From Multifurca ochricompacta (Eukaryota; Basidiomycota; Agaricomycetes; Russulales; Russulaceae), in NCBI GenBank assembly GCA_022496185.1, contig WTXG01000082.1:62001-126000 (forward strand): a DNA stretch of 64,000 nucleotides. Direction: 5' to 3'. Numbering within the stretch: the stretch's first letter is position 1; the number at the start of each line of letters is the position of its first letter. Both the position numbers and the translations under genes were made by a program. This document shows, piece by piece, positions 22,053 through 34,430 of this stretch. The notes below the pieces were generated by a model. It saw only the letters and a list, made by a program, of their open reading frames with translations, was not told the DNA's origin and ran no database searches.

Positions 22053-22620
22053 CAAGCCCGACTATATATAGCTCTCAAGCAATGGCTCGTAGGCCATCAC
22101 AACTCGTACGAACATGAGAAGACTGGCGAACTCATTCACGTCTACGCCATAGCAGGTCCTCCAGTTTATGCAGAGGGCGATAGTGACCGGATTGACTTTG
22201 ATATCGAGGTCCCACTCTAAGGAGTTACCTGGATTGTTAGTTATATTCTTTACCCTTCTGAATTGTGACACGGCCGCTGATTGGGTTTGATTTCAGCTGA
22301 AAGGCTACGTCGAGAAGAGCACACTCGAAATTAATGCAGCATTCTCTGTCAAGATCCCGATCATTGGAACGTATCAGTTGGCTAAAGTCAATGGAAATCT
22401 CACAGACAGAGTGAAAGTGACTTTCGGCGTCTCGGTTGTTCATTGAGATGCGAGGTTCTATTATTCAAATGGTTGGATTTATGTGGACTTGTCGGCGACG
22501 GTATTCGGGAAAGTTTATGGACGTGTTACGATCAAGCTGATACCTCTTGCGTGAGTTTCACTGCTCTCTCTTGTATTTTTGTGACTTTCTGAGAGGACTA
22601 TTCTGTTTACTAGGTTCTGA
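22053..22620 (+). pseudogene. Small beta-rich protein gene, copy D, two nonsense codons
   Basis: Exons matching copy A are 22053-22235, 22297-22550 and 22614-22620. Exon 1 has the same TAA as copy C, and exon 2 has a TGA in place of the Gly codon of VVHGDA. Splice sites (GTTAGT, GTGAGT, acceptors TTTCAG and TTACTAG) are kept. Confidence 0.55.
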
Positions 22621-23293
22621 AGTGTGTCTGAATGTTTGTTGTTGGTTGAATTCTACAACACTCGCTTTGGAGATCGTTTTCTTAGTGTATGTTGTCCAAC
22701 TGTCGTTGAATGGAAGTTGTTATCGTCAGCAGTGGGCCAGGGAGCCAGGTGGGTGGTGGCCCAATTAAAAGTGTTGATATTTTGAGGTGAACAGGATTGA
22801 AACCAGTTGTTTCAGCGGATGACATCTGTTCTGAGTTTTTTTACTAACCCTCCATTCTTGAATAAATGAAAGTTCCACCTTTCCATCAATTAGACTTCAC
22901 TACTTCCTCTTCCCTTCTCTCTCACTTGTGGGACCTCTCTCCGCTTCGAACTCACACGGTCTCATGGTTGTACAACAGGAAATCATATTTGGACTATGAA
23001 AGATAAAGCAAGGAGCAGGAAAATTGGCCAATCATACATACTTACAAACAAAAGTCTACGAGTTCCAAAAATGAAATTAAGATATCTGTACGCGACGTAG
23101 TCTTCATAAAGTCGCCAAAAGTGACACGTCAGAGGTAAGGGAATCACACCAGAGTGGCCGGTAAGGCATCCACCCGGAGGCAACGTCGCCAGAGCAGAGA
23201 ACTCCTCTTCGGGCAGAATCAATCGCACGACCACCGGCTCTAAGTGAATTTGCCATTACCGGGCCTCCATTCTAAAGGTTTCTATTATCAACC
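22621..23293. other. Intergenic between repeat unit D and the DUF6535 gene
   Basis: End of repeat unit D to about 22870, then unassigned sequence containing the 3' flank of the DUF6535 gene. No gene seen. Confidence 0.4.
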
Positions 23294-25396
23294 TCACTCT
23301 TGAAACGCGAGTTGATCGACATCGGCATCAACGGCAATCAAATCCATGGGGACTCGCGTCACCAGTTCTTGATGGAGGTTGACTACAGTGAAACGCACTG
23401 CCCGAAACGCGGCAGGGTCAAGGAGACCCCTCAAGCGGTCGTAAGTGCCGGGCGCAAACGCTTCAAAGACAAACAGTTGCTGAGCATCAAGCGAGGCCTC
23501 ACCAGCGCGTACACCATCCGCGAGATGCTTAACGGTGGTGATGACCATGAAAGAGATGACCGCGTCCGCATCTGCCACGTAACGAGATGCGGCACACAGG
23601 AAAGAGGCAAGGTTAAGTAGCGGCCCATCACGCGCGACGCTTTCGTGCTTTTCTGGTAATGAGACCTCAACGAGCTTCCCAATAAAGCTGGCCAGGTGCC
23701 GCGCGCGGCTAGTCCAATATGGCCCTTTGCCTTGCGTCCAAGCTGCAACGTTGGCCAGCTCACGTAGGCACGATCGTGCCGCGAGAGCGGTGGTACATTG
23801 CGCGATGAGCGCGATGCAGGGGTCGTTGTCGTTCTTGAGGATTGAGAGGGCCTCCGCTGTTTCCGCACCGAAAAGGGTATCCCAGTATAGACTGCTCGTG
23901 CCTGCGAATTTCTCCGTCAAACACCACACCGCACGCATGCATGCGATGGCGCGTCCTTTTCGGACATGTGGTTCAAGAGAACTGGAAGAGCTTTCGCAGG
24001 TCTGCAGTAGCCGCCCGATGCTCCATCCCAGGCGCACCTCTCTGTCCTCGAGGAGATGCCCAATTGTGTACTGCGGGTAGCGGTGAGGTTCGGAGTCGAG
24101 GAATCCGGGAATTGCGGTGATGAGAGATTCCAAAGCTGTGTTGTCGGCTGTGGACAAAAGCGCCCATCGTAGGGAATGAGCGTCCATTTTCGGGTGTGCG
24201 GACTCCAAATCCTGTTCAAGGGCACCGATCATGCCACCGCGATAACGCTCTCGACAGGCACTGATGACTTTGGGAAGGCGGAAACGGGAGAATGCCGTCC
24301 TAGGGGAGACCAAAGACACGGGGTATCGAATGATGTGAAGGACTGACAACTGAATCAACTGCAAGGAGCACCTTAGGAGAACGGTGACTGGGCTCTTGAA
24401 CGGTGAAGGAAGGTGGATCAACGGCGAGATTGTGAGGAAGAAGTAGACAGTTCCTATGATGGAGTAGGCACCCAGAGTAGTATATGCTAAGATGTTGTTG
24501 AGGGTGAGGAAATATGTGACCAAACCTGCCCCGAAAAGCAGGATGGCAAGATGAAGAAGTAAAGGTATAGTAGTGACTACTTGATCGAAGCGATAATTGT
24601 TCAAGCCATTGAACAGATACGCTCTGATCCTTGCGCGCGTCGAGGGGTTGGAGTGGCATTGCGAATAGCGGAGGTACTCCTGAATCCACTCCTGGACCAA
24701 GATCGCGCCGAGTGCGCAAGCGAGGCAAAGGGCCAGACTGAGAGACCAAAGGACGTTCGAAGCTACGTCGAGCGTAGTCGGACGAGTGGGCGGAATAGTG
24801 GGAAGGTATGTCACATTAACCTGGCCCGCAAGCTGAAGATATAATTGAGCAAACGGTAATTCGGGAGAATTACGTCTAAGTCCGCCGTCCACTCCGACCA
24901 TAAACGCAGTTATGACGACGGAGAAGAGCCCTGCCTGGTGAACAATAGGTTCAAACTGCACCGCGTAAGTAAAGGAATACATACGAAGGCTAAGGTACTG
25001 TCAACGCGCCCTTTCCAACGTTCCACAAGCCGCGTATCGTATCTTTCAGCATAGGAGTTGTACTCTGACCAGATGTCTGTGTTCGAACTCCGAAGCCATT
25101 GCTCTGCAATCAGGCCAAACGCGTCAGTCCACAATAGTTTCAACGTGGACAGCGAAATCGCGACCTTTGGACAGTGATACGGAAGCCTCTATCGGATGCA
25201 GGTCGGGGGACATGGGAACCGAATATGAAAGTGTGTCCTTCGCCCAAGGGCCGGGATTTTCTGCAGAGGACGGGGTGTTTCGAAATATGGAGACACGAAA
25301 CAGGTTAAAAGACTTGCCTTGTCTTTGGACAAGCTTCGGATCATCAGACCTGTGTTTAGCGTACATGTCGGGTAGGGAGGGGGAGGGGTTGGTCAT
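23294..25396 (-). CDS. DUF6535-type multipass membrane protein
   Basis: CDS complement(join(23294..24934, 24985..25103, 25165..25260, 25318..25396)), 644 aa with consistent phases. The core has the family pattern: WSEYNSYAERYDTRLVERWK, then a first membrane segment (GLFSVVITAFMVGVD), a second (VLWSLSLALCLACALGA) followed by VQEWIQEYLR, and a third and fourth (LLLHLAILLFGAGLVTYF, then TTLGAYSIIGTVYFF). The C-terminal 330 residues are soluble and helical. DUF6535 proteins are expanded in mushroom genomes; their function is unknown. The first intron would use a GC donor (AG|GCAAGT), so the first two exons are less sure than the last two. A second member lies at 45495-47748. Confidence 0.8.
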
Positions 25397-25699
25397 ACAA
25401 CAGATGAGATGTTACACTCGTTGGGTTCTTATTTGGTTTAGACACGTCACGAGCCACAACCCAAACATATACAGCACAGGGTGACACCTGTAACTAGCTG
25501 TGCCCTCGGCCAGGTAACTATACAAGTCGAGTCAGTATACTGCGCATCAGCCAACAGTCATACAGCGGACAAGAATGGAGTTGGCTGTGCCCACGGGCAG
25601 GTGCTAGAATGGCATTATTTAGAGCACAGAGGCAGCTTTGAATACTCCCGTTTCCCCCCTACACCATCGAAATTAGAGTAACAAGACAAGTTCTTTTAA

Positions 25700-27200
25700 A
25701 TGTTTGAGAACCTCCAAACCCGTTTCTATTCCGTCATCCAAGGAGGAATAATGAATGAAATGTCGTCGATGACGAGTGCTAACTTGGTACGTCAACAAGG
25801 ATCATGTTCTCACGCTAATTCCTAATCTTCTGATCTTCTTTCTCTTCGGCCTCAGCTTCAGGAGGTTCAGGAACAAGGTCCTGAAGCCCTCTGCGAACTC
25901 CGTGACATCATCACAGCCATCTCCCATGCGGCAGACAAGTCCCCTTACGTACCGGCCCACCTAAAGGCGAAACTCAGCGAGTGCACAAGGCGACTTGATG
26001 CTGAATGTTCCCGGCTTGCAACTTTAATGGGGCTCGCTCACAGGGCCACGCATGATTCCGCGACCGTGCTGCGTTCGAGGATCCTCTTCTCTGAGGCTTT
26101 AGATGATCGCATCCGTGAACTCTCACAGCTGCGCGAAAGATTCGTCAACAGCCGTCAAATCTTTCGCGAGAAACCAGTCAAGCTACTTGCAGGGAGCATT
26201 CGGGATGGTGAGTCCCTTTTACTCCCTTCTTTTTGTGTTGATCATCGCTCATTGTATACTAGCTAGGGGGCATGCTCACGAAGGGATGTTTTCCCACCTA
26301 AGACCTCTCTTTGATCAAATCGACAAGTATTACGGTGAGGTCAATGTCTCTCTATTGGCCGAGGCACAGTGTCTCGAAAGAATTTCCCGCTCGTTGCATG
26401 TCACCCCCGATGACAAACTACGTTGGGAGCACATCCGCGATGCTTGCAGAGAAGCTTCCACTTTATTCATGGCCCCCCAGGTAAGTCATAAACATTACCC
26501 ACGCTCCCATATTCACTCGTTAATAACCCGTCATGCCACCAGTCGTCTCCATCAATACCCTACACAGCGCCGCGAACCGTAAGTATCTCGACAATTCATC
26601 CCCCTCCACGCCTCCAAAAAAAAAAAGAAAAAACTGACCTAAAACTTATTTAGAACAACAAGACGGCCTTCAACATGCAAGCACTGGCGCAAAGTGTGAC
26701 CGTCGCGCGCCAAAGACTCCAGCAGACGTACAGTAACGTCACGATGCTGACGCACCACCCACAGCTCGACCTCCTGCGACTCAAGGGGGAATACGAGAAG
26801 AGCGAGAAGACGTGCAGACAACGGATCGGCGAAGTGCTCGAGCTCTCCGAGCGTTTCCTTCACTCCTTTGTCGAGGTGCCCGCGGTGGACGACTTCCGGG
26901 AACACCTCTCCCCCACGGCTGCCACGTCATCTTCACGTACTCTTCAGGAGGTCGCCGCAGAGGTCCGGAGCGCAAGTACGAGTAAGTCCATTGTAAGCGT
27001 CCCGATCCTTTTACTCATATTTACCTTTAGTGTCCGTCATACAAGGTGCCTTGCCCTACCCCGCAGATCATTTTGTCCGTTTCGAGCTCTGTCTCCCGAA
27101 TGCTGATGCTTCGATGCAACGCATGTACCGAACGTTACGCGGGCTCGTGCAGCCGCTGGAGCAACCGGACGATCCCAAGCGAGGAGTCTCCGAGCGCTGA
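25700..27200 (+). CDS. Hypothetical helical protein
   Basis: Proposed CDS join(25700..25786, 25856..26207, 26263..26480, 26543..26578, 26654..26981, 27031..27200), 396 aa; all six exons agree in phase with GT-AG introns. The translation is mostly helical and charged (for example ALCELRDIITAISHA, LDDRIRELSQLRERF), fitting a coiled-coil-rich protein; no catalytic motif is visible. It carries no signal peptide. In another frame after the stop (27205-27290) a stretch reading LREEQLMWKHLEEQW looks coding-like, so the C-terminus may be longer if there is a further intron or a one-base error. I do not recognise the family. Confidence 0.6.
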
Positions 27201-27836
27201 CTCGGGTGCAGCTCAGAGAAGAACAACTCATGTGGAAGCACCTCGAGGAGCAATGGGCCGCCGCCTCCGCTCGCACTCGTACCCGGTCATAACATCATCG
27301 TCATTCATTATCCGTGGCTTTATACCCATCCGTCCTCCCTCAAGGAGTTTTTATTTTATTTATCTTTTTTATCGTTTTTATCTTTCTTTTTTACTAGCAG
27401 ATCTCGTTCCCCGCCATATTAATAGGACATTATCATTACTAAACTAATCTCGCTAATAGTTATAATCACCTCGTTTGGACACCTACATACCCAGCGTTTA
27501 TGCTGCCACACCATTCTTAAGAGCAAGATTTTTATTTTTTGGATTAGCACGCCAGAACAGCATACTCCCTCGATGTACCATCGTCATTGTCTTATTGTAT
27601 TAGTTCATCCTTATTTATTGATTCCACGCACACTTATATTTATCTTTTTTGCCCCAGAAAGCTATCGTCATTATTTTTTCATCAAAGATTTTGTGGCAAA
27701 TTAGCTACAAAGAAATAAAATCCGCTTTGAATGTTCTGTCACTATTCATAGGGTTCACAACGCTCCCATAAATCCAGCGCTCGCATGTAACGATCAGCTA
27801 GCCAAAGTCGTGCTCGTGCTCGTGGACTCGTGCCGC
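27201..27836. other. Intergenic, AT-rich convergent 3' flanks
   Basis: AT-rich DNA with T-rich tracts between two convergent genes. Apart from the possible C-terminal extension noted for the preceding gene, nothing recognised. Confidence 0.5.
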
Positions 27837-29142
27837 TTATCCTAAGGTTGCGCCTGATGAGGAAATGTCACTTGAGAAAGGGTCCGTCAGACCAGCATCA
27901 TCCAAGGAGGGGTCCGTCGAGCTGTCACCCGTCAGAGCGTTCATCAAGTCGATCAATGACGAATCGGTGTCGCGGCGCGTGGTCGGAGAGGGATCTGAGC
28001 CATTCGTCGAGGTCGAGTTATCGCCCGCCCCAAGCGCATTCATCAACATGTTGATCAAAGCCGCAACGCCCTTGTCGGAAATGCCATCGCCCAACGCCCC
28101 CGAATTGTCCTTGCCGTTGTTGTTGTCCACGGAGGTATCGTTGAGGTTGAGGAGGCTCGAAAGGGGATCACCATTGCCGGTACTATTGTTATTGTTGGAC
28201 GTGGACGACGGGTCACTACCGTTAGTTGTGGTCATGGCATTGATGATGTCAGATAATATATCCCTTTTGGATCGGCCCGCACCGGTGCCCGCTTTGCCAT
28301 TGCCCGTGCCCCCCAACGAAGGCTTGGTCTTTGGGCTGGTGGAACCCCTGATCAACCGATAAATGCCCCACGTTGGTAAGACGTAACGCATCTTTTGTGT
28401 TGAAACACCTACCCGATGGGCGTCCCGGGAGATGAAACGAGCGTGTTGAGCTGTACGCCATCAGGGACAGGCTTGTTACTAGCGGGGCAAGAACCCGGTG
28501 GGTTCACGGCTTTGACACCGAGAGGCAAGTTTCCAGTCTGGTCGCCACTGAACTTTGTGAAATCTGAGCCCGCAAATTGGCAGTGGAAGAATCCGTTGAG
28601 CTCTGCGTTCCTCGGGGCCTTCTGGCAGTAGGGCACCTGCAATCGGTCAGGCTATAATAATAATAAGGCATGCACAGGCACGTCAAGTCAGCAAAAAGAC
28701 GTAAACTCAGTACACAATAAAGATGATGACGAAGAATGATGATGGGAGGGAAGGACAAAACTGAAACGTACAGCATTACGGGGCTGCTGCACGAAAATTT
28801 GAGCGAGCCGGATCATGTTCGGGTCATTGTTAAGTGTCTTAGCGAGATCGACCATTTGATCGGCAGCATTCTGCTGGTCGCAGTTAGCGCCTGCGGCGAG
28901 AAGGGTCTGGAACGCCGCCTGGGAGACAGTGTTGCACTTGTTAGCACCACCTGCTTTCGTCTAAAGGAGTGCGTGAGCGGGGGAGTTAACTGCAACGCAA
29001 AAGAAGAGAGCCGTACACAAGCCTGAACCCACTGCTTTGTGGAGTCGGATATGGTCTGTGCGATGCGCTTTTGCAAGGGCATCGCGGATGAAGTAGACGC
29101 CACAAGCAAGGCGGCCATAAAGACGTTAAAGAACAGAACCAT
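27837..29142 (-). CDS. Secreted Cys-containing protein with Asn/Ser/Asp-rich tail
   Basis: CDS complement(join(27837..28347, 28413..28636, 28772..28950, 29019..29142)), 345 aa, phases consistent. Residues 1-20 form a signal peptide (VFMAALLVASTSSAMP) followed by a possible Lys-Arg processing site (LQKR). The middle part (about 40-175) has spaced cysteines (GGANKCNTVSQ, GANCDQQ, VPYCQK, GFFHCQF, GSCPAS) and probably forms disulfides. The last 170 residues are low-complexity, rich in Asn, Ser, Asp and Gly. A TATA-like TATAAAAG lies on the minus strand near 29302-29309. The likely place is outside the cell or the cell wall; function is not known to me. Confidence 0.72.
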
Positions 29143-29603
29143 GACTTGGTAAGGTGCGTAACCGTTCGAAGGAAATTACTTTGACGAAAAAAAGAGTGGA
29201 ACTATCGTAAGAGCACCGGGCTCTGGAAAACGAAAAAACTAATGGGGCTGGCGAGTCCGAAAGAAAAAGACTGGAGAGAAGGATGATAATTCATGAAGGA
29301 CTTTTATACTGAGATATAAAATCAGACATGAGGTCGAGCCATCAACTAAGCAGAGAAGCAGTAGGCCTAAAGCCGCGTTTAGGTTACTAGCAGCACAGGC
29401 AACAGCACAGCCAGGCATTTTTAATTGATTGAGATTGAAACGATTGACCCTAAGATGAGGTGATGTTTCTTTAATTAGAACTTAACTTGATTGATTTATA
29501 AATAATCTGATTTACACGTGATCGATGACATAACCCGGGTATCCCGAATCCATCCATGTTGGGGTGGCAACGCAACATTTCTATAATCATGATGATGATG
29601 ACC
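29143..29603. promoter_or_regulatory. Shared divergent promoter region
   Basis: This gap separates the secreted-protein gene (minus) from the cyclo-ligase gene (plus). It holds a TATAAAAG-type element for the minus-strand gene near 29302-29309. The plus-strand gene has no clear TATA box. Confidence 0.45.
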
Positions 29604-30830
29604 ATGGCCACTGCCTCGTTAACTTCTAAGAAGAAAGTATTGAGGAAATCTTTATCATCTACTCTACGGTCACTTTCACAAGACGAAATCCGTACTCAAT
29701 GTGACTGTTATCTGATGCCCGAGGGAAATCCTGCTCCTTACTCTTACTACTGCTAGCCACCGCAATTCTCGAGCGAGTCCTCTCCACACAATGGTTCGTT
29801 AGAGCGAACACCATAAGCTGCTACCTGAGTATGCCCGCGGGGGAAGTCGACACGTCTGCGATCACAGCAGCCATCTTGCACTCAGGTACGACCAGCTCCA
29901 CCGTAACGATGGCTACTCTCATCGTTGTTTGTGTATTTTTTTTTGTTTATTTGTATTTTTTTTTTTTTTGCGCCCACACACGCATCGTTTCATCATCGCC
30001 CCCAACGATAGGGAAGAATCTATTCGTACCCAAGGTGGATCCCGCACTGGCTGGAGGAATGGACATGCTCCGGATCCTCGACGAGGAGGATTTGGACGCA
30101 TTGCCGAGTGGTGTCTGGGGCATCAAGGAACCGACATTCCAGTATAGAGATGCGCCCCGAACGAAAGGTCAGTATTTTCTTTATTTTAAACCTACCGGAT
30201 TCGAATTTGCCTTCCGGGTGGTGTGTGAACATCAAACTGACGGGCACGCTATCATCGGTTTTGCACCGCCTCACCCCTCCCCTCCTCTCCTACGTATTCG
30301 CAAGCCACGGACGAGAACAGCATTCCGCTAGATGTCATTTGATCCCAGGTGCGTGCCGCTTGTTTCCCACAAAATACCACCTGTTGAATTTTTTTTTTTT
30401 TTCGTTTTCTATTCCTTTTGTTTGCGCCACCCTTACTCCTCCCCCGCTTTAGGCGTAGCGTTCGATCGGTCCCACGCGCGACTCGGTCATGGTAAAGGCT
30501 ACTACGACCGTTTCCTTTCTTCGTACAAATCGCTCTCTTCCACGCGCGGACACACAAAGGCCCTTTTCGGTGAGTAAATAATAAAAAACCTGCTAGCCAG
30601 TGTGTGTGTTGGGGAGTTGGGGGGACAGTTTTCATTCCATGCAGCTAAAAAAAAATCTCAAATCTCGGTGTTTTTATTTTTTATTTTTTGTTCTGATGTT
30701 CGATTTATCTTTTCCCCAAGTCGGGCTGGCATTGAGAGAACAGATACTTGGCTCAGGTCAGGTCCCCGTCGGCGAGAGTGACGTGTTGGTGGACGTGGTC
30801 GTCACGCCCGACGAGACGATTATCGCTTAG
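29604..30830 (+). CDS. FAU1: 5-formyltetrahydrofolate cyclo-ligase, with an apparent one-base deletion
   Basis: Exons are 29604-29700, 29757-29885, 30012-30167, 30305-30348, 30453-30569 and 30721-30830. The enzyme (5,10-methenyltetrahydrofolate synthetase) uses ATP to turn 5-formyl- into 5,10-methenyltetrahydrofolate in cytosolic one-carbon metabolism. Signatures: KKKVLRKSL at the start, SCYLSMPAGEVDT, FVPKVD, then PGVAFDRSHARLGHGKGYYD near the C-terminus, and VVVTPDETIIA at the end. Exon 4 is 44 nt where phase demands 45: it reads SIPLDVI and then LIPG only if one T is missing from the run at 30338-30340. An alternative acceptor within exon 4 keeps an open frame but destroys the conserved LDVILIPG strand. 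All other joins are in phase. So either a damaged gene or a consensus error. Confidence 0.82.
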
Positions 30831-31262
30831 CAATACTTGACTCGAATTCGAACCAGCGAACGACACTCATGTAGTGTCCGTTATTTATTTGTTTTTTGAG
30901 TTTCGTTCGGAGAAATCAGTACGCATCCGATCTGTATCGTCCGCTTTAGTTTTTTTTTTTAATATCACTTTTCCCCCTACTACATCCATTGGTGATTGAA
31001 AATACGGAGTCGTTACCCTCACGTAGACTGATGGGCCACCACCCACCAGAGAACAAAACGTAAAGTGTCATTAATTACACATCTTCATTTTTGTATAGGG
31101 ATATTGATGGCCGAAGAAGGTACGGCTGGTAGGTAGGACTTGTGTAAAGTAATATAAATCCTACATAATAAATTACACCATCCATCATTGTCATCATTTT
31201 TCCCGAAGTTTTAACACACACAAAACATAAGGCCTCCATCACCCATCACACTGCCTTGCCAC
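30831..31262. other. Intergenic, convergent 3' flanks
   Basis: AT-rich stretch between two convergent genes. No gene or RNA seen. Confidence 0.5.
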
Positions 31263-34200
31263 TTAAAGAACAGCTCTGAACGGGTCCGACCCTCCATGTT
31301 CCAGTCCCGCCAATACGGCCTTGCGCACGGCAGCCAGATACTCCTTCAACCTGCGCCCGTTCTCACCCGAAAATTCCGTGTATAACATGTATCGCGAATC
31401 TGCGACAACGTTTGCCAGACGCACGCGTGTCGGATGTTACTTTGTAGCACAACAGTTTTTTCAGTGGGGGCGAGCAGGGAAAAGAGGGGGAAACCTGAAA
31501 ACAAACTTACTCTGGTATGTGCGTCCGCGAAGAGACAAGGAGGTCGTGCAAGCGCAAGATGAGCTCCGGTACGAAGAGCTGACGGATTCGCGCCAATTCC
31601 CGCGCGCGACGATCAACTTTTTGACGGCAACGATCCGGTGCACACACCCGCGTCATTAAAAATCGAATAACCGAATGATCGATTCGATTAGAGAAAGGAA
31701 GGGCCATCGTCATCACTACCATACCTATACCACACGACGAGGGAAATGAAACTTACCTGATGGTGTCTCGGCCTCTGCTACCAACCAATCCGTGGTCAAT
31801 AGCTTGAGTATCTTTTCCTGTGCGCTAGACACCAGGCTCTGAACACCGCCGCCCATCCAACATATGAAAAAGAGGGGGAAGAGAGATAAGAATTACGACA
31901 GTGATGAAAAAAAAAAAAAGAAATGGAATGGGATGTTTACCGTGTAATCCTTGAGCCATGCCGCGCGCGTGTCCCGACTCATCTGGGGTGTCACTAGCGC
32001 CCCACTCTCCACCACGCGCTCAAGCGTCTCCCACGCGATGAAGAACTGTCGGTAATCGAGGTATTCAGCCGCTCGTTCCTCCGGCGTGGTGATTACAGTC
32101 AGTTCAGGTGGGAGCATGTCAAGGAGCGAACGCGCCACGTTCACCCTTCCACGAGCTTCACATTCAACAACAAACAAAAAAAAAAAGATGAATGGATGTG
32201 AATGAGCGGGAGGAGCTACCACGTACCAAGCAAGTACCTCAGTATCACATTCGCCTGTTCCAGCGCCGTATCATACGTTTCTTTCTCGACCACCGTCCAT
32301 TCGATGGACCTGACGAGCAATATCTCAGCCTCTTCAGCCGGTTCTATTAGGGCCACCTTGGCCAGGTCCGGCAACGGGCCCTTCACGGACGACGGGAGAC
32401 CGTCGAGCGCGCGTTCTATCGTGCGCTCCGCCGTGACGACGGCCACACGCGGGACGTCCAATCCGTGCTCGCGCGCACGTTGTAGGGCTACCCGTCGCTC
32501 TGCGGGATCCGCAGAGAGCGCGAGAGAGGTCAGGAAGAGAGCGTATCGCTCGACGGCGTTGTCGCCCAACGCGCCGGCGTACATAGCGATGAGGGAACGC
32601 TGGCCTGCGCTCTATCATCGCAGAAATTTCGTCGTCAGTGGTGATGATGATGATGATGATGATGATGTGAATGGTACTAAGGAAATGGACGTGCCTCGAG
32701 AACTTGGAGGTAGGCCTCGAGGATGACCTGTATGGCCAGTGGAGACACTGGGATGTCGATCATTTGCAAGTAAAGGCACAGATGCGCGAAGAAGCGCGTC
32801 ATCGTTGGGTATCTGGGAAGCAGGAGAGAGTTGAGATGGATGTGCGTGCGTGATCAGGAGCGTGCTCTGGCGAAAGAACCCACTCGGATGAATCAGGGTC
32901 GTAAGCCCCATCCCTAAGCCTAGTCGCAAAATCGTCCAACAGCGCGTCCGTGCGGTCAAGGATAATGTGCAATTGAGATATGTGAAAGGGATCATCTGCT
33001 CCCAAGCCTTCTTGTACCTGCGCAGTGGCCAGCGCCTGTAAGGCCTGCTCGACGTCCGCCCGCCAAGCATCCTCCTCTTCCTCGGCGACTTCACCTACCA
33101 CCTCCTCCCCTTCCTCCCCTCCCCTCCCAGAGGGCTCCCAGAATCCACCGCCGATCCGCGCAAGCGCCTCGCTCTGCCGCTCTTCGCATAAAACAGAAAT
33201 CGTAGCCCAAAGCGCGTCCTCCCACGTGCGACACCCAGATCTCAGCACGCTTGAGGTCCGAACGGACGGTGCGAGGGCGGCATATAGTGCGCGTTCCGCA
33301 GATGACAGACGAGCATCGAGCGCGGCTCGCGTACAAGTAGTTTTCCACAACGCGCGCTGCTTATTTCCGTGCCAAAGGTCCGGATCGTCCTCGTCCTCGT
33401 CCTCCCCCTCCTCTTCATTCTCTGCCGCGTCGTCCTGTCGTGTCGTGGCTTGAGGAAAGGAGAAAAAAAATTTAGCAATAGGCTTTCATCGGAGTTTAGG
33501 GCGAGTAATAAGGAGGCTCACAAATCGCAGGCCAAGAGAAGAGAAGAGAACCACGGATACTCGCCGCGCGCCACGGCTGATGCACATCGCGGCAGAGTCT
33601 GACAGCATCTTCGATATTCCCAGCGCGAACATAGGAAAAAAGTGTGTGCGACAATGCTTTGTCGTAACTCTGGGAGTATCGCATTCATACCAAAGGGGAA
33701 ACATTTTCAAAAAAAGGAAGGCGAACAACACAAGTCATCATCACGCACCGCGTCATCTGCTGCCAAGTTATGACCAACCTCCGCCTCCCTTACCACAGCA
33801 TCTGGATCCATATCGCGCACCACGCTGTCCGCAGCGCGACCTGCGTTCCCGGTCCAGCGACCTTGCATCACGCGGTTCTTCGTGAGGCGCCAATAACCAT
33901 TCGACGCGTCCGGGTGTGGTGGAGGTGGTGCGGTGTCGTGCAACCACTCGCGTACGACGACGAGTTCGGAGAGTGTGCGAGACGCTGCCATCATTGCCTG
34001 AGCAAGTGCCGAGGTTGGGGTGTAGGGGTTAGCAGCCAGGAGGGCGCGCGCAGAGGGTCGAAGTGGTGGTTCCGTTTTGCGAGCGCTAGAAGAGGAGAGT
34101 TGGACTCGATGTTGCTCGATGTGGGAGATAAGACTATAGGACGCACGGAATGATAGCTTGTAGGAGGGCCCATGTACTGCATTCCATTCTAAGAGCCTCT

Positions 34201-34430
34201 ATCTCTTCAGGCGATGCGTTTCCCTCCTCCCGAAGGTCTGATAACCTGGAGAATATGTGAGCACGGAGTGGTCACCACATGAGTAGCAAGGGGACACACT
34301 GTTGTTCGCATAGCTGGCGAAGGCGCGGTGCAAAACCTGTTTGGGGATCTAAGAGTGCTTCAAGGTTATTGTTTTGTGCCTGACACAAGGCAAGAATATC
34401 TGCACAAGACGTGTAAAACGTTTCAGACAT
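31263..34430 (-). CDS. NUP84: Nuclear pore protein Nup84/Nup107
   Basis: Eleven exons: complement(join(31263..31439, 31511..31616, 31757..31838, 31941..32155, 32227..32604, 32691..32812, 32884..33448, 33522..33669, 33749..34085, 34147..34245, 34300..34430)), about 786 aa. It is a scaffold member of the Y-shaped (Nup84/Nup107-160) complex of the nuclear pore. Family-like stretches: VVRDMDPDAVVREAEV, TLFSYVRAGNIEDAVRLCRD followed by QPWRAAS, WEDALWATISVL, TRFFAHLCLYLQ, and FVPELILRLHDLLVSS near the C-terminus. An acidic insert (about residues 245-260) precedes DLWHGNKQRALW. The fold is expected to be all-helical. The last exon is one base short of the required phase near 31415-31420; adding one base gives the continuous ANVVADSRYMLYTEF end. 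The intron at 32692-side contains a GAT repeat. Splice choice at 32604/32691 is less certain. Confidence 0.82.

Larger units (their letters stand above)
19640..22870. repeat. Head-to-head pair of repeat units C and D
   Basis: Unit C (about 19640-21340, plus) and unit D (about 21345-22870, minus) are inverted copies of the unit at 7480-9130, meeting near 21343. Each carries a copy of the small gene at its outer part. Both share changes absent from copy A, such as TAA in place of TGG near the end of exon 1, so C and D are closer to each other than to A. Confidence 0.75.

Noticed and set aside
32820..32885. Frameshift in the nucleoporin around a GCAC tetranucleotide repeat
   Set aside because: A 71-nt intron with donor GTGGGT (ending at 32813) removes the region and restores the TRFFAHL frame without any indel.
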